DNA of 64,000 nucleotides, from NCBI RefSeq assembly GCF_900637655.1, contig NZ_LR134384.1:3091001-3155000 (forward strand). Direction: 5' to 3'. A program made the position numbers and the translations under genes. The stretch is from Segatella oris. Its GTDB lineage: Bacteria > Bacteroidota > Bacteroidia > Bacteroidales > Bacteroidaceae. Below are positions 33,624 to 42,124 of the stretch, piece by piece. The stretch's first letter is position 1; the number at the start of each line of letters is the position of its first letter. The notes beneath the pieces were generated by a model. The model searched no databases. It was not told the origin of the DNA and saw only the letters and a list, made by a program, of their open reading frames with translations.

Positions 33624-34412
33624 ATGAAGATAAAGGAAGTAATTGGTGCCCTTGAACAGTTCGCGCCTCTGCCTCTGCAGGCTGACTATGACAATGCTGG
33701 CCTACAGATTGGATTGACAGAAGCGGAAGTCTCAGGGGCTTTATTGTGTCTTGACGTGACCCCGAAAATCGTTGATGAGGCGGTTGCAAAAGGCTGTAAT
33801 CTCATCGTTTCTCACCATCCGCTCATTTTTCGTAAGTTGAATAGGATTGCCGATGAGAATGAAGTGCAGGTGACAGTGCGTAAGGCTATTGAGCAACATG
33901 TCGCTATTGTGTCTATGCATACGAATATAGACAGTGCACGAGGTGGCGTGAACTTCAAGATAGCTGAAAAGCTCGGACTGCACAATCTGCATTTCTTTGG
34001 TAAGCAGACTGTCGTTGACGGGGTTGAAGGAGGCGAAGGAGTTGTGGGCGAATTCATGGGAGAATTGGCAGCCGATGACCTTGTATTGTTGCTCAAAAAA
34101 TGTTTCGATGTGGAGTGTGTGCAGTGCAATCAGCTGCTGCGTAGGCCCATTCGGAGGGTTGCAGTCTGTGGTGGGGCGGGATCGTTCCTGCTTGATGATG
34201 CCATAGCTGCAGGTGCAGATGCTTTTATTACGGGCGAAATGCACTATCATGAGTACTTTGGTCACGACCAGGAAATACAGATTGCAGTCATTGGTCACTA
34301 TCAGAGTGAACAGTTTACGAATGAAATTTTTAAATCAATCATAGAGGAACGGTGTGCTGGTGTGAGTTGTTATCTCACGGAATTGAACACTAATCCCATC
34401 ATTTATTTATAA
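33624..34412 (+). CDS. Nif3-family dinuclear metal-centre protein
   Basis: A 262-aa protein of the YbgI/YqfO/Nif3 family. The start at 33624 (MKIKEVIGALEQFAP) is chosen over the ATG at 33615. Metal ligands are visible in DNAGLQIG, VSHHPLIF and MHTNID, and near the C-terminus in GEMHYHEYFG and IGHYQSEQF. It has the short form without the YqfO insert. It was once labelled GTP cyclohydrolase 1 type 2, but a clear physiological role is lacking. A zinc-ribbon coiled-coil gene follows 5 bp later; these two genes are often neighbours in Bacteroidota. Confidence 0.9.
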   Translation: MKIKEVIGALEQFAPLPLQADYDNAGLQIGLTEAEVSGALLCLDVTPKIVDEAVAKGCNLIVSHHPLIFRKLNRIADENEVQVTVRKAIEQHVAIVSMHTNIDSARGGVNFKIAEKLGLHNLHFFGKQTVVDGVEGGEGVVGEFMGELAADDLVLLLKKCFDVECVQCNQLLRRPIRRVAVCGGAGSFLLDDAIAAGADAFITGEMHYHEYFGHDQEIQIAVIGHYQSEQFTNEIFKSIIEERCAGVSCYLTELNTNPIIYL

Positions 34413-34417
34413 GAATT

Positions 34418-35254
34418 ATGGCAAAGAAAGATCCTACAGATTTGTCAGTTGAGGAGAAGTTGAAGACCCTCTATCAGCTGCAGACAACATTGAGTAGCAT
34501 TGATGAGAAGAAAGCATTGCGTGGAGAACTTCCTTTGGAGGTTCAAGATTTGGAAGATGAACTTGAAGGTTTGCACATCCGCGTAGAGAAGATTCAGAAC
34601 GAAATCGCAGAGTTTCAGGATGCTGTTGCCCAGAAAAAGCACGAGATTACTGATGCTGAGGCCAGTGTAGAGCGCTATAAGAGCCAGCTTAACGATGTGA
34701 AGAACAATCGTGAGTATGATACTTTGACGAAAGAAATCGAGTTCCAGTCGCTGGAAATAGAGCTTTGTAACAAGAAGATTAAAGAGGCAGCGATTAAGAT
34801 AGAGGAGTGTAAACGCGATCTTGAAAGTACACAACAGAGTATCAGTGAACGTGAAGAAGATCTCAATGAGAAGCGAGATGAACTGGATGAGATTATGCAA
34901 GAGACCCGCGAAGAAGAGGATAAGCTGAAAGCAAAGGCTAAGGAACTCGAGACAAAGATAGAGCCTCGCCTGCTGACAAGCTTCAAACGAATTCGCAAGA
35001 ATGCCCGTAATGGACTTGGAATTGTTTATGTTCAGCGTGATGCTTGTGGTGGTTGCTTTAACAAAATCCCTCCACAGCGCCAGTTAGACATAAAGATGCA
35101 TAAGAAAATCATCGTTTGTGAGTACTGCGGTCGCATTATGATTGACCCGGAATTGGCTGGTGTAAAGACAGAAAAGTCTGCTGCAGAGGAGAAGCCGAAG
35201 CGTGCAAAACGAACAATTCGCAAGAAGAAAGAAGAGACAGAAACTGCAGAATGA
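34418..35254 (+). CDS. Coiled-coil protein with C4 zinc ribbon
   Basis: A 278-aa cytoplasmic protein. Residues 10-190 are a long charged coiled coil (ELEGLHIRVEKIQNEIAEF and following heptads). A C-terminal zinc ribbon has CGGC near residue 210 and CEYC near 235, followed by a basic, Lys/Glu-rich tail. The pattern fits the C4-type zinc-ribbon family (zf-RING_7), function uncertain, possibly nucleic-acid or ribosome related. It is cotranscribed with the Nif3 gene and ends at a strong terminator. Confidence 0.85.
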   Translation: MAKKDPTDLSVEEKLKTLYQLQTTLSSIDEKKALRGELPLEVQDLEDELEGLHIRVEKIQNEIAEFQDAVAQKKHEITDAEASVERYKSQLNDVKNNREYDTLTKEIEFQSLEIELCNKKIKEAAIKIEECKRDLESTQQSISEREEDLNEKRDELDEIMQETREEEDKLKAKAKELETKIEPRLLTSFKRIRKNARNGLGIVYVQRDACGGCFNKIPPQRQLDIKMHKKIIVCEYCGRIMIDPELAGVKTEKSAAEEKPKRAKRTIRKKKEETETAE

Positions 35255-35280
35255 GGCAGCAACTGTAATGGAAACAGGAA

Positions 35281-35314
35281 ACTGAAAGATTGACAATCTT
35301 TCAGTTTTTTTTAT
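35281..35314 (+). terminator. Terminator after the zinc-ribbon gene
   Basis: CTGAAAGATT pairs with AATCTTTCAG around a very short loop, followed by eight T. Confidence 0.9.
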
Positions 35315-35346
35315 ATTTTGTCTGCTCATTTTCCTTTTTTTCTTAT

Positions 35347-35354
35347 TAAATTTG
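35347..35354 (+). promoter_or_regulatory. Promoter of the AraC-type gene
   Basis: -7 box TAAATTTG, with a predicted leader of about 80 nt. Confidence 0.5.
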
Positions 35355-35438
35355 CAGCCCATAAAAAGGAAAGTGATTGGTAGACAATCTGTAGATTGTA
35401 TATAGGAATAACAATAATCAATAAAAAAATAGCGAACA

Positions 35439-35909
35439 ATGCCTAAGTATAACATTACAGAAAAGCGTGAACGGTCGGCCGTTTATCGCGTTCTGATGAG
35501 TTCAGAGGTAAAAGATGACCTGCAAGAGAGAATTAATCAAAAGATTATAATCGAGCAGAAGTATAGGGATAAAGACTACAGTGCAAAGCAATTAGCTGAT
35601 GATTTGGGAACTAATGTGCGTTATGTTTCGGCTGTATGTGCCGAACGTTTCCACACAAACTATTGTGGATTGGTTAACGCACAGCGTGTAAATGAAGCCA
35701 TGTCAATGCTTGTTGATACGCGATATCTTAAATTTCGCATTGAAGATATCGGAGAAATGGTTGGCTTTTCCAATCGACAGAGCTTCTATGGTGCTTTCTT
35801 CCGTTTCAAGAATATGACTCCCAGACAGTATCGTCAGAATTATATGGATAGTCATCCTGAATTGGCTAAGCCGAAAACTACACGCAATCGTTCGCGTAAA
35901 ACAGCCTGA
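35439..35909 (+). CDS. AraC-type DNA-binding protein without sensor domain
   Basis: A 156-aa protein made up almost only of an AraC/XylS DNA-binding domain (residues 45-140). The first helix-turn-helix contains YSAKQLADDLGTNVRYVSAV; the second contains FRIEDIGEMVGFSNRQSFYGAFF followed by MTPRQYRQNY. The tail is basic (TTRNRSRKTA). No effector-binding domain is present, so it probably acts constitutively or through its level. Its operon context is monocistronic and gives no target hint. Confidence 0.88.
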   Translation: MPKYNITEKRERSAVYRVLMSSEVKDDLQERINQKIIIEQKYRDKDYSAKQLADDLGTNVRYVSAVCAERFHTNYCGLVNAQRVNEAMSMLVDTRYLKFRIEDIGEMVGFSNRQSFYGAFFRFKNMTPRQYRQNYMDSHPELAKPKTTRNRSRKTA

Positions 35910-35936
35910 AAATTTGTTTAAGTGGGATTTTTAGCT

Positions 35937-35944
35937 TAACTTTG
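35937..35944 (+). promoter_or_regulatory. Promoter of the AAA-CYTH gene
   Basis: -7 box TAACTTTG; transcription should begin near 35950, which favours the ATG at 35971 over the TTG at 35953. Confidence 0.6.
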
Positions 35945-35970
35945 TGTCTTGATTGTACACAACGAAACAG

Positions 35971-37056
35971 ATGAAAACAGTTAAGAAAATAGTTCTCACG
36001 GGCGGCCCTTGTGCAGGGAAAACAACGGCTTTGGTTAAGGTTATTGAACACTTTTCGAGCCTTGGCTATAAGGTTTTTACCATTCCAGAGGTGCCGACAA
36101 TGTTCAGTCAGTCGGGTATGGACTATCTGACGACGAATAAAAAACTTTTTTATGAAGGCGAAAAGGCTACGTTGGAAGTACAGTTGGCGCTTGAGGATAA
36201 GTTCCAACGAATGGCTGAACAGTGTGAAGAACCGGCTGTGATCATCTGTGATCGTGGCGCAATGGATATCTCTGCCTATATGAGTTCCGAGATGTGGAAC
36301 GCTATAACGAAAGATGTGGGGACGAGTACGAGCGAACTTCGCGACCACCGTTATGATGCGGTCTTACATTTGGTTTCGGCTGCAGATGGTGCAGAAAAGT
36401 TCTATATTACCAGCAATAACAAACAGCGTACAGAGGGTTTGGAGTTGGCCCGTGTGCTTGATAAGAAGGTGATTGAAGCCTGGACGGGACATCCGCACTT
36501 GCGAGTTATCAACAATCATGAGGACTTTAATAACAAGCTTCATCGTGTATTGAAGGAGATTTCGAATGTTCTGGGTATTCCACAACCAATCGTTGAAGAG
36601 CGAAAATACATTGTAGAACTGACCGGTGAGATACCAAACTGTATTGAAAGTGAAATCACCCAGACCTATTTAGTGGCTGAACCGGGGTGCGAAGTGCGCT
36701 TGCGTCGTCGTGGTTGGCAGGGCAAATACGTCTATGTGCATACGACAAAAAAGAATATTTCTGACACAGAACAGCTTGAAACAGAGCGTCAGATAAGCAA
36801 GAACCTCTATACATCGCTGTTGCAGCAAGCTGATCCTTATCGTCAAAAGATACAGAAAACGCGCAAGAGTTTCATTTGGAAAGGGCAGTATTTTGAATTG
36901 GATAACTTTCAAAAGCCTGTCAGCGGACTGATGATTTTGGAAACAAAAGGCATTGCAGAAAAGGAGTCTGTGAACTTCCCTCCTTTTATTAAAGTGGTAA
37001 AAGACATTACGGGTGTGCAGCAATATTATAATTACAATATTGCTTTGAAAGGCTAA
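35971..37056 (+). CDS. P-loop NTPase (AAA_28) fused to a CYTH-like domain, Ttd14-like
   Basis: A 361-aa two-domain protein. Residues 1-190 are a P-loop kinase-like fold: IVLTGGPCAGKTTALVKV at the start (Walker A GGPCAGKT) and VIICDRGAMDIS as the Walker B-type strand. Residues 210-361 look like a CYTH/triphosphate-tunnel domain: a strand IESEITQTYLVAEPG, then EVRLRRRGWQG with clustered Arg, and KGIAEKESVNFPPFIKVVKDIT. The same domain order is known from the eukaryotic TTD14 proteins, which bind GTP and phosphoinositides. The bacterial substrate is unknown. It is monocistronic and convergent with a phosphodiesterase gene. Confidence 0.8.
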   Translation: MKTVKKIVLTGGPCAGKTTALVKVIEHFSSLGYKVFTIPEVPTMFSQSGMDYLTTNKKLFYEGEKATLEVQLALEDKFQRMAEQCEEPAVIICDRGAMDISAYMSSEMWNAITKDVGTSTSELRDHRYDAVLHLVSAADGAEKFYITSNNKQRTEGLELARVLDKKVIEAWTGHPHLRVINNHEDFNNKLHRVLKEISNVLGIPQPIVEERKYIVELTGEIPNCIESEITQTYLVAEPGCEVRLRRRGWQGKYVYVHTTKKNISDTEQLETERQISKNLYTSLLQQADPYRQKIQKTRKSFIWKGQYFELDNFQKPVSGLMILETKGIAEKESVNFPPFIKVVKDITGVQQYYNYNIALKG

Positions 37057-37073
37057 GAACAGCACTTTCAAAG
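37043..37073. terminator. Hairpin between convergent AAA-CYTH and phosphodiesterase genes
   Basis: CTTTGAAAG (37043-37051) pairs with CTTTCAAAG (37065-37073). The left arm lies inside the last codons of the AAA-CYTH gene. T-runs are weak, so function as a terminator is only likely. Confidence 0.45.
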
Positions 37074-37097
37074 TAAAAATGTTAGGGATGTTCCATC

Positions 37098-37637
37098 TTA
37101 AAGGCTGATTTCTTTCAAGAGATTGCCATTGAGATGGAATATTTTTATGGTTCCATTTTCGTATATTCCAAGCGTCGGAGGATTGCCTCCTTTAGGAAAT
37201 GTGACCGACCCTGTGTTGCAAATAACGGTGTTTTCTGTCCTCTCAAGCTCCCAAAGATGGGTGTGTCCATAGATGATTGCATCAAAACTACCTTTGGGGC
37301 GGTTCACCTTATTATATATATGACCATGCGTAAGCAATAGTTTCTTACCCTCATCTACCAGAAGCATGTAGTCTTGCAGGATAGGAAAGGAGAGCAACAT
37401 CTGGTCGACTTCAGAGTCACAGTTACCTCTTACGGCCACAATCTCATCGGCAATGGCATTCAGTTTTTCAGCAATGGCCTTGGGGTTCAGGCCCTCCGGC
37501 AGTCCGTTTCGTGGGCCATAGTTCAATATGTCGCCCATGATGCACATCATGTCGCAATGTTGTTGATGATAGAAATCAAGCATTTTCTCTAATGCCGGCA
37601 GTGAACCGTGAATGTCGGATACCAATAGATATTTCAT
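37098..37637 (-). CDS. YfcE/MJ0936-type metallophosphodiesterase
   Basis: A 179-aa protein from the ATG at 37637; the longer frame to 37754 has no support. Metal-binding motifs appear in order: VSDIHGSLPALEKM, MGDILNYGPRN, VRGNCDSEV, LLLTHGHIYN and YGHTHLWE. The family hydrolyses simple phosphodiesters and is cytoplasmic. It is monocistronic, divergent from nrdD and convergent with the AAA-CYTH gene. Confidence 0.9.
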   Translation of the reverse strand: MKYLLVSDIHGSLPALEKMLDFYHQQHCDMMCIMGDILNYGPRNGLPEGLNPKAIAEKLNAIADEIVAVRGNCDSEVDQMLLSFPILQDYMLLVDEGKKLLLTHGHIYNKVNRPKGSFDAIIYGHTHLWELERTENTVICNTGSVTFPKGGNPPTLGIYENGTIKIFHLNGNLLKEISL

Positions 37638-38206
37638 GTTTTCAGCTTCGTTTGAATGTATTTTGTTATGGATGAATTCCAATGCAATATTCGGAATTTT
37701 CTCTGGAATACGCAAGTTTTGGAGGCGAATAAATGTGTAATAAGCATAATGCACATGGAAAACGGATTGTTTTTATCAGTTAGAATGGACTTCTATGAGG
37801 GGTGTTGAAGATGTAGTTTGTGTTATTTTAGCCCGTCATCTGCGTCAAGTGACACGCTAACTTGCGTCAAATGACACGCTAACTTGCATCAAATGACACG
37901 CTGATCTGCGTCAAATCAGCATGTAATTCGCCTTATATTGCAAGGCTGTTCGTAATGTGTTGAGATGCAGGTTGATACAAATTTCAGACTGATTTGTTGG
38001 ATGAGGTATGTGGATTGTAAATCAATTAAATGATAATGTTTTACGTATTACATATTGATTAAATGTTTTCTGTTTTGAAAACAAAAACAAATCATGTTGT
38101 TTTCAAAGTTTTCCAAAAATTTTTGTAATATATTGATAACTAACAACTTGACATTTATTAACACGCAAAAAGTTGTCCAAAACGATTAACTTATATATTT
38201 ATATGC
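37638..38206. other. Divergent intergenic region upstream of nrdD
   Basis: Contains the clearest 22-bp tandem array of the window (37839-37948) and then a long A/T-rich run (38010-38200) leading to the nrdD promoter. No gene was recognised. AT-rich sequence next to the array would fit binding by an oxygen or redox regulator, but no known FNR-type site was identified. Confidence 0.5.
37839..37948 (+). repeat. 22-bp tandem array, five units (best copy)
   Basis: Adjacent 22-bp units start at 37839, 37861, 37883, 37905 and 37927. The first three share TGCRTCAARTGACACGCT almost perfectly; the fourth has TGCGTCAAATCAGC; the fifth is GCCTTATATTGCAAGGC, itself an inverted repeat. The units touch each other with no spacer. 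Confidence 0.9.
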
Positions 38207-38214
38207 TATCTTTG
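38207..38214 (+). promoter_or_regulatory. nrdD promoter
   Basis: -7 box TATCTTTG, about 30 nt of leader before the ATG at 38250. Confidence 0.65.
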
Positions 38215-38249
38215 CAAATGAATTTCAAACCATATTCACCTATAAAATA

Positions 38250-40472
38250 ATGATACAGACCGTAGTAAAAAGAGACGGACGAATAGTCGGTTTCAACGAA
38301 CAGAAAATCATGGCAGCCATCCGAAAGGCCATGATGCACACCGAAAAGGGTGAGGATGACGCACTCGTACAGAAGATTACAGACCACATTTGCATTCATG
38401 GCAAGAGTCAGATGACCGTGGAGAAAATTCAGGATTCCGTTGAAATGGAGCTCATGAAGAGTGCTCGAAAGGATGTAGCACAGAAGTATATTGCCTATCG
38501 CAATCAGCGAAGCATCGCACGAAAAGCCAAGACCCGTGACGTGTTTATGGAGATTGTGAACATCAAGAATAATGATGTGACACGCGAAAATGCCAATATG
38601 AATGCAGACACTCCGGCCGGAATGATGATGAAGTTTGCTTCGGAAACAACGAAACCCTTTGTGGATGATTATCTGTTGTCTGAAGATGTGCGTGATGCTG
38701 TGGCACATAATTACATTCATATTCACGACAAAGACTATTATCCGACAAAGAGTCTGACTTGCGTTCAGCATCCGTTGGATCATATTCTGGAGCATGGTTT
38801 CGTGGCCGGACACGGCTCTTCGCGACCTGCCAAGCGTATAGAAACGGCGGCAGTATTGGCTTGTATCTCTTTAGAAACTTGCCAGAATGAAATGCACGGC
38901 GGTCAGGCTATCCCTGCGTTTGACTTCTATTTGGCTCCCTATGTGCGCAGTTCATATATAGAAGAGGTGAAAAACTTGGAGAAACTGACGGGACGTGATC
39001 TTGCTTCACTGTATCATAAGGAGTTTGATGACTTTATTCTGAAAGACCTTGATGGGCTTGAAGGCGACGAAAGACTTTGTCAGCACGCTATGAACAAGAC
39101 CGTGAACCGCGTGCATCAAGCTATGGAAGCCTTCATTCACAACATGAATACCATTCACAGTAGGGGTGGAAATCAAGTGGTTTTCTCGTCAATCAACTAT
39201 GGAACGGATACCTCGGCAGAGGGGCGTTGCATCATGCGTGAACTGCTGAAATCAACGTATGAGGGTGTCGGTAATGGTGAAACGGCTATTTTCCCGATAC
39301 AGATATGGAAGAAAAAACGTGGTGTAAGCTATCTTCCTGAAGACCGGAACTATGATCTTTATCAGTTGGCCTGCAAGGTAACTGCACGCCGTTTCTTCCC
39401 GAATTTCTTAAATCTTGATGCCACGTTCAACTGGAACAGCAATTGGAAAGCTGACGATCCGAAGCGCTATCTGTGGGAAGTTGCGACAATGGGATGCCGC
39501 ACTCGCGTTTTTGAAAACCGTTTCGGTCCAAAGACAAGTGTGGCTCGTGGTAACCTTAGTTTTACGACAATCAACATCGTTAAGTTAGCTATTGAGTGCA
39601 TGCAAATCGCTGATAAGGAAGAGCGTATCAATGCTTTCTTCGCCAAACTCGACAATATATTGGAGATAACAGCTAAGCAGTTGGACGACCGTTTCCAGTT
39701 CCAGAAGACTGCTTTTGCCAAGCAATTCCCGCTGTTGATGACGAAGTTGTGGATTGATTGCGATAAGCTTCAGCCTTCAGATACGATTGAAAGTGTGCTT
39801 AATCAAGGCACTCTCGGTATCGGTTTCATTGGTCTGGCCGAATGTTTGAAGGCTTTGATAGGCAAGCATCATGGTGAAAGCGAAGAAGCGCAGGCTTTAG
39901 GTTTGAGGATTGTAACGTATATGCGTGACCGTGTTAACGATTTCTCGGAGCGTTATCAGCATAATTACAGTGTGTTGGCAACGCCGGCTGAAGGACTGTC
40001 GGGACGTTTCACAAAGTTCGACCGCAAGCGTTTCGGTGAGATAGAAGGTGTGACCGACCGCGAATATTATACTAATTCAAACCACGTTCCGGTATATTAT
40101 AAGTGCTCGGCACTGCATAAGGCACAGGTGGAAGCACCTTATCATGACCTTACACGTGGCGGACATATCTTCTATGTAGAGATTGATGGCGATGCAACGC
40201 ATAATCCGGAGGTCATTGCTAACGTAGTAGATATGATGGATAAATACAACATTGGATATGGCAGTGTGAACCATAATCGCAACCGTTGTATGGATTGTGG
40301 CTATGAAAATTCGGATGCCAAGCTCGATGTCTGCCCTAAGTGTGGCAGCCAACATATAGATAGGTTGCAGCGCATCACAGGCTATTTAGTGGGGACAACA
40401 GACCGTTGGAACCAAGGAAAATTAGCCGAATTGAACGATCGCGTGACGCATGTTGATGGTGCTTGTAAGTAA
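38250..40472 (+). CDS. nrdD: Anaerobic ribonucleoside-triphosphate reductase
   Basis: Reduces NTPs to dNTPs without oxygen through a glycyl radical. The 740 aa start with an ATP-cone domain (residues 1-95, VVKRDGRIVGFNEQKIMAAI). The catalytic barrel includes ETCQNEMHGGQAIPAFDF and NTIHSRGGNQVVFSSINYG. A zinc site CMDCGYE...CPKCGSQ lies near residues 680-700. The radical Gly is in RITGYLVGT at about residue 711. The gene is followed by nrdG after a hairpin, and together they fit an anaerobic lifestyle. Confidence 0.97.
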   Translation: MIQTVVKRDGRIVGFNEQKIMAAIRKAMMHTEKGEDDALVQKITDHICIHGKSQMTVEKIQDSVEMELMKSARKDVAQKYIAYRNQRSIARKAKTRDVFMEIVNIKNNDVTRENANMNADTPAGMMMKFASETTKPFVDDYLLSEDVRDAVAHNYIHIHDKDYYPTKSLTCVQHPLDHILEHGFVAGHGSSRPAKRIETAAVLACISLETCQNEMHGGQAIPAFDFYLAPYVRSSYIEEVKNLEKLTGRDLASLYHKEFDDFILKDLDGLEGDERLCQHAMNKTVNRVHQAMEAFIHNMNTIHSRGGNQVVFSSINYGTDTSAEGRCIMRELLKSTYEGVGNGETAIFPIQIWKKKRGVSYLPEDRNYDLYQLACKVTARRFFPNFLNLDATFNWNSNWKADDPKRYLWEVATMGCRTRVFENRFGPKTSVARGNLSFTTINIVKLAIECMQIADKEERINAFFAKLDNILEITAKQLDDRFQFQKTAFAKQFPLLMTKLWIDCDKLQPSDTIESVLNQGTLGIGFIGLAECLKALIGKHHGESEEAQALGLRIVTYMRDRVNDFSERYQHNYSVLATPAEGLSGRFTKFDRKRFGEIEGVTDREYYTNSNHVPVYYKCSALHKAQVEAPYHDLTRGGHIFYVEIDGDATHNPEVIANVVDMMDKYNIGYGSVNHNRNRCMDCGYENSDAKLDVCPKCGSQHIDRLQRITGYLVGTTDRWNQGKLAELNDRVTHVDGACK

Positions 40473-40481
40473 GAATGATAT

Positions 40482-40510
40482 CCCCTCCCTTGTCTGAAGG
40501 GAGGGGATTT
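40482..40510 (+). terminator. Strong hairpin between nrdD and nrdG
   Basis: CCCCTCCCTT pairs with AAGGGAGGGG around GTCTG, followed by ATTTTGCTG. It looks like a terminator or mRNA-stability hairpin. A -7 box TATTTTTG at 40517-40524 follows, so nrdG may also have its own promoter. Confidence 0.7.
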
Positions 40511-40531
40511 TGCTGTATTTTTGTTTGGAAA

Positions 40532-41047
40532 ATGGCTATGATAAGTGTTTTGAAAATAGTGCACGACACGATGGTTGACGGCCCGGGATTTCGCACATCC
40601 ATTTATTGTGCAGGCTGTCCGAATGGCTGCCCAGGTTGTCATAACCCGCAGTCGTGGGATATTAAGAATGGAACGATGATGGAAACTGCCGAAATTATGC
40701 AGGAAATCACTAAGGATCCTTTTGCCAATGTGACTTTCACGGGGGGGGATCCAATGTTCCAACCTGAAGGTTTCCTGGCCTTGGCAAAGGCTATCAAGTA
40801 TCAGACGAAGAAAACGATATGGTGTTATAGTGGCTTTGTTTTCGAAACATTGTTGAAGAGCCCGGCACAGCGTGAATTGCTTCAATACGTTGATGTGTTG
40901 GTTGATGGTCCTTTTATAGAGGCACAGAAAGATACTGATTTGATTTTCAGAGGCAGCAGCAATCAGCGTCTGATTGATGTAAAGCGCTCGTTGGAAGAGG
41001 GCATGACCGTGCTGTTGGATTATCGCCCGTTGGAACTCGGCATGTGA
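40532..41047 (+). CDS. nrdG: Anaerobic ribonucleotide reductase activating enzyme
   Basis: A radical-SAM enzyme that makes the glycyl radical on NrdD. The start at 40532 (MAMISVLKIVHDT) is chosen because a frame from 40475 would run through the hairpin; the protein is then 171 aa, close to the usual size. The [4Fe-4S] motif is seen in CAGCPNGCPGCHNP (CxxxCxxC), with VDGPGFRTSIY before it and TFTGGDPMFQPE after it. It is coupled to nrdD in function, but the intergenic hairpin and box suggest separate control of its level. Confidence 0.95.
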   Translation: MAMISVLKIVHDTMVDGPGFRTSIYCAGCPNGCPGCHNPQSWDIKNGTMMETAEIMQEITKDPFANVTFTGGDPMFQPEGFLALAKAIKYQTKKTIWCYSGFVFETLLKSPAQRELLQYVDVLVDGPFIEAQKDTDLIFRGSSNQRLIDVKRSLEEGMTVLLDYRPLELGM

Positions 41048-41086
41048 AAAGCAGGAGAATAACGGCCAAGTAACTCTGCTTTTTGT
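41047..41086 (+). terminator. Terminator after nrdG
   Basis: AAAAGCAG (41047-41054) pairs with CTGCTTTT (41076-41083), ending in a T-run; it overlaps the nrdG stop codon. Confidence 0.65.
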
Positions 41087-41192
41087 AAATATTATAGCCT
41101 GTTTTTAACACTTCTAAGTATCTCCTTCTGTAGAAATAAAGAAGCAGAAATAGGGGAGTTACCTCATGATTGAATTGATTTTAGCATACAAT

Positions 41193-41287
41193 ATGGCGTG
41201 TAATGCATTGTAATTTGATGCAAATTACACGCTTTTTTGCGTCAGAATACGCGATGAAATGATGCAGATTACGCTGTAACTCCATAC
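41193..41287 (-). repeat. 22-bp-phased array, four to five units
   Basis: Heptamers step by 22 bp: ATGGCGT near 41193, TTGATGC 41215, TTGCGTC 41237, ATGATGC 41259 and TCCATAC 41281 (degenerate). The second unit has the full dyad ATTTG-ATG-CAAAT. Confidence 0.65.
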
Positions 41288-41411
41288 AGATTGCAATACT
41301 TTTTGTCGTGATTTTACTGCGAATATCAGCTTGAAATTCATAACGTACTGATTTTCAATAGTTTGCTAAATGCCTGAAATTTGAGCGAATTTGGAGTGAG
41401 GAAGAGTTTTG

Positions 41412-41460
41412 TTTCAAATACGCAAATCTGATGAGAGCTATTGTAAAATTAGTTGAAGAA
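41412..41460 (+). repeat. CAAATACGC intergenic element, copy 3
   Basis: TTTCAAATACGC followed by GAGAGCTATTGTAAA, parallel to GAAGGCTTTTGTAAA in copy 1. It is less conserved (CGCAAAT in place of CGCGAGT). Confidence 0.45.
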
Positions 41461-41660
41461 AATTAACATATAATTCGTTTCCTTATAGGAGTTGTCGAAA
41501 ATAGATACGCCTTGTTGCTGCGTTTGTAGGAGGATGACGGTTTACCTAAAGGTTGTGATTGAAAGAAAGTTTTCTTTTTGTGGTATCATTGTGTCTGAAT
41601 TTCGTTTTCGGTAGAAGCAGATTGTCTTGAAAAATTACCTGTTTAGAGGTTGATTTCCAA

Positions 41661-42119
41661 TCAAATTTGTTGAATTTCTTGATAGTTTGGGATGTCCTCT
41701 AAATATAAATATTTTTGATAGTTATAATCCATTTTGCAGCAATAGTGTTGGAGACCGTTAGACACAATGAGATAGTCTACGTGGAGTAGCATATTGTAGA
41801 CCGTGATTTGGTCAAACACTTTCTGTGTAATGGCAATATGGGGTGCCTTGTATTCAATGATGATACGCGGTTTCAGTTCACGTGAATAGAGTACGGTGTC
41901 TGCACGAAGATGCTTGTCGCCAATCTTAAGTTTCACCTCGTTTGCCAAAAGAGTTGCGGGGTAACCTTTGTGATTAATCAAAAAATGTACAAAGTGTTGA
42001 CGCACCCATTCTTCTGGAGTGAGAGCCACATACTTACGGCGTAAAATATCGAAAATCGTTGGCTTTGTGGGAGTGCCGGATAACTTTATTTCGTAATCGG
42101 GTAGGTTTAATGGAATCAT
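41661..42119 (-). CDS. Orphan HsdR N-terminal-domain protein (PD-(D/E)XK-like)
   Basis: A 152-aa protein from the ATG at 42119; the longer frame runs into the divergent promoter region. It matches the HSDR_N nuclease-like domain: VRQHFVHFLINHKGYP, then LRADTVLY and IIEYKAPHI, which carry the Asp...Glu-x-Lys residues of a PD-(D/E)XK site. No HsdM, HsdS or helicase part is nearby, so this is not a restriction system. Such stand-alone proteins occur next to holA in Bacteroidota; their role is unknown. The gene is divergent from holA. Confidence 0.82.
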   Translation of the reverse strand: MIPLNLPDYEIKLSGTPTKPTIFDILRRKYVALTPEEWVRQHFVHFLINHKGYPATLLANEVKLKIGDKHLRADTVLYSRELKPRIIIEYKAPHIAITQKVFDQITVYNMLLHVDYLIVSNGLQHYCCKMDYNYQKYLYLEDIPNYQEIQQI

Positions 42120-42124
42120 TTTAT

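Larger units (their letters stand above)
41087..41660. other. Convergent intergenic region with array and CAAATACGC element
   Basis: Holds CCTGTTTTTAACACTTC (near 41099, shared with 3522), a 22-bp array (41193-41287) and a CAAATACGC element (41412-41460). No gene recognised. Confidence 0.55.

Noticed and set aside
37839..37948. CRISPR array
   Set aside because: The 22-bp units touch each other with no unique spacers, and no cas genes are in the window.
37839..37948. Plasmid-type iterons / replication origin
   Set aside because: Unit length fits iterons, but no rep gene, DnaA-box cluster or AT-rich unwinding element tied to all copies was found, and the arrays are dispersed between chromosomal housekeeping genes.
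41661..42119. Type I restriction system
   Set aside because: Only the HsdR N-terminal domain is present; there is no helicase part, methylase or specificity subunit.
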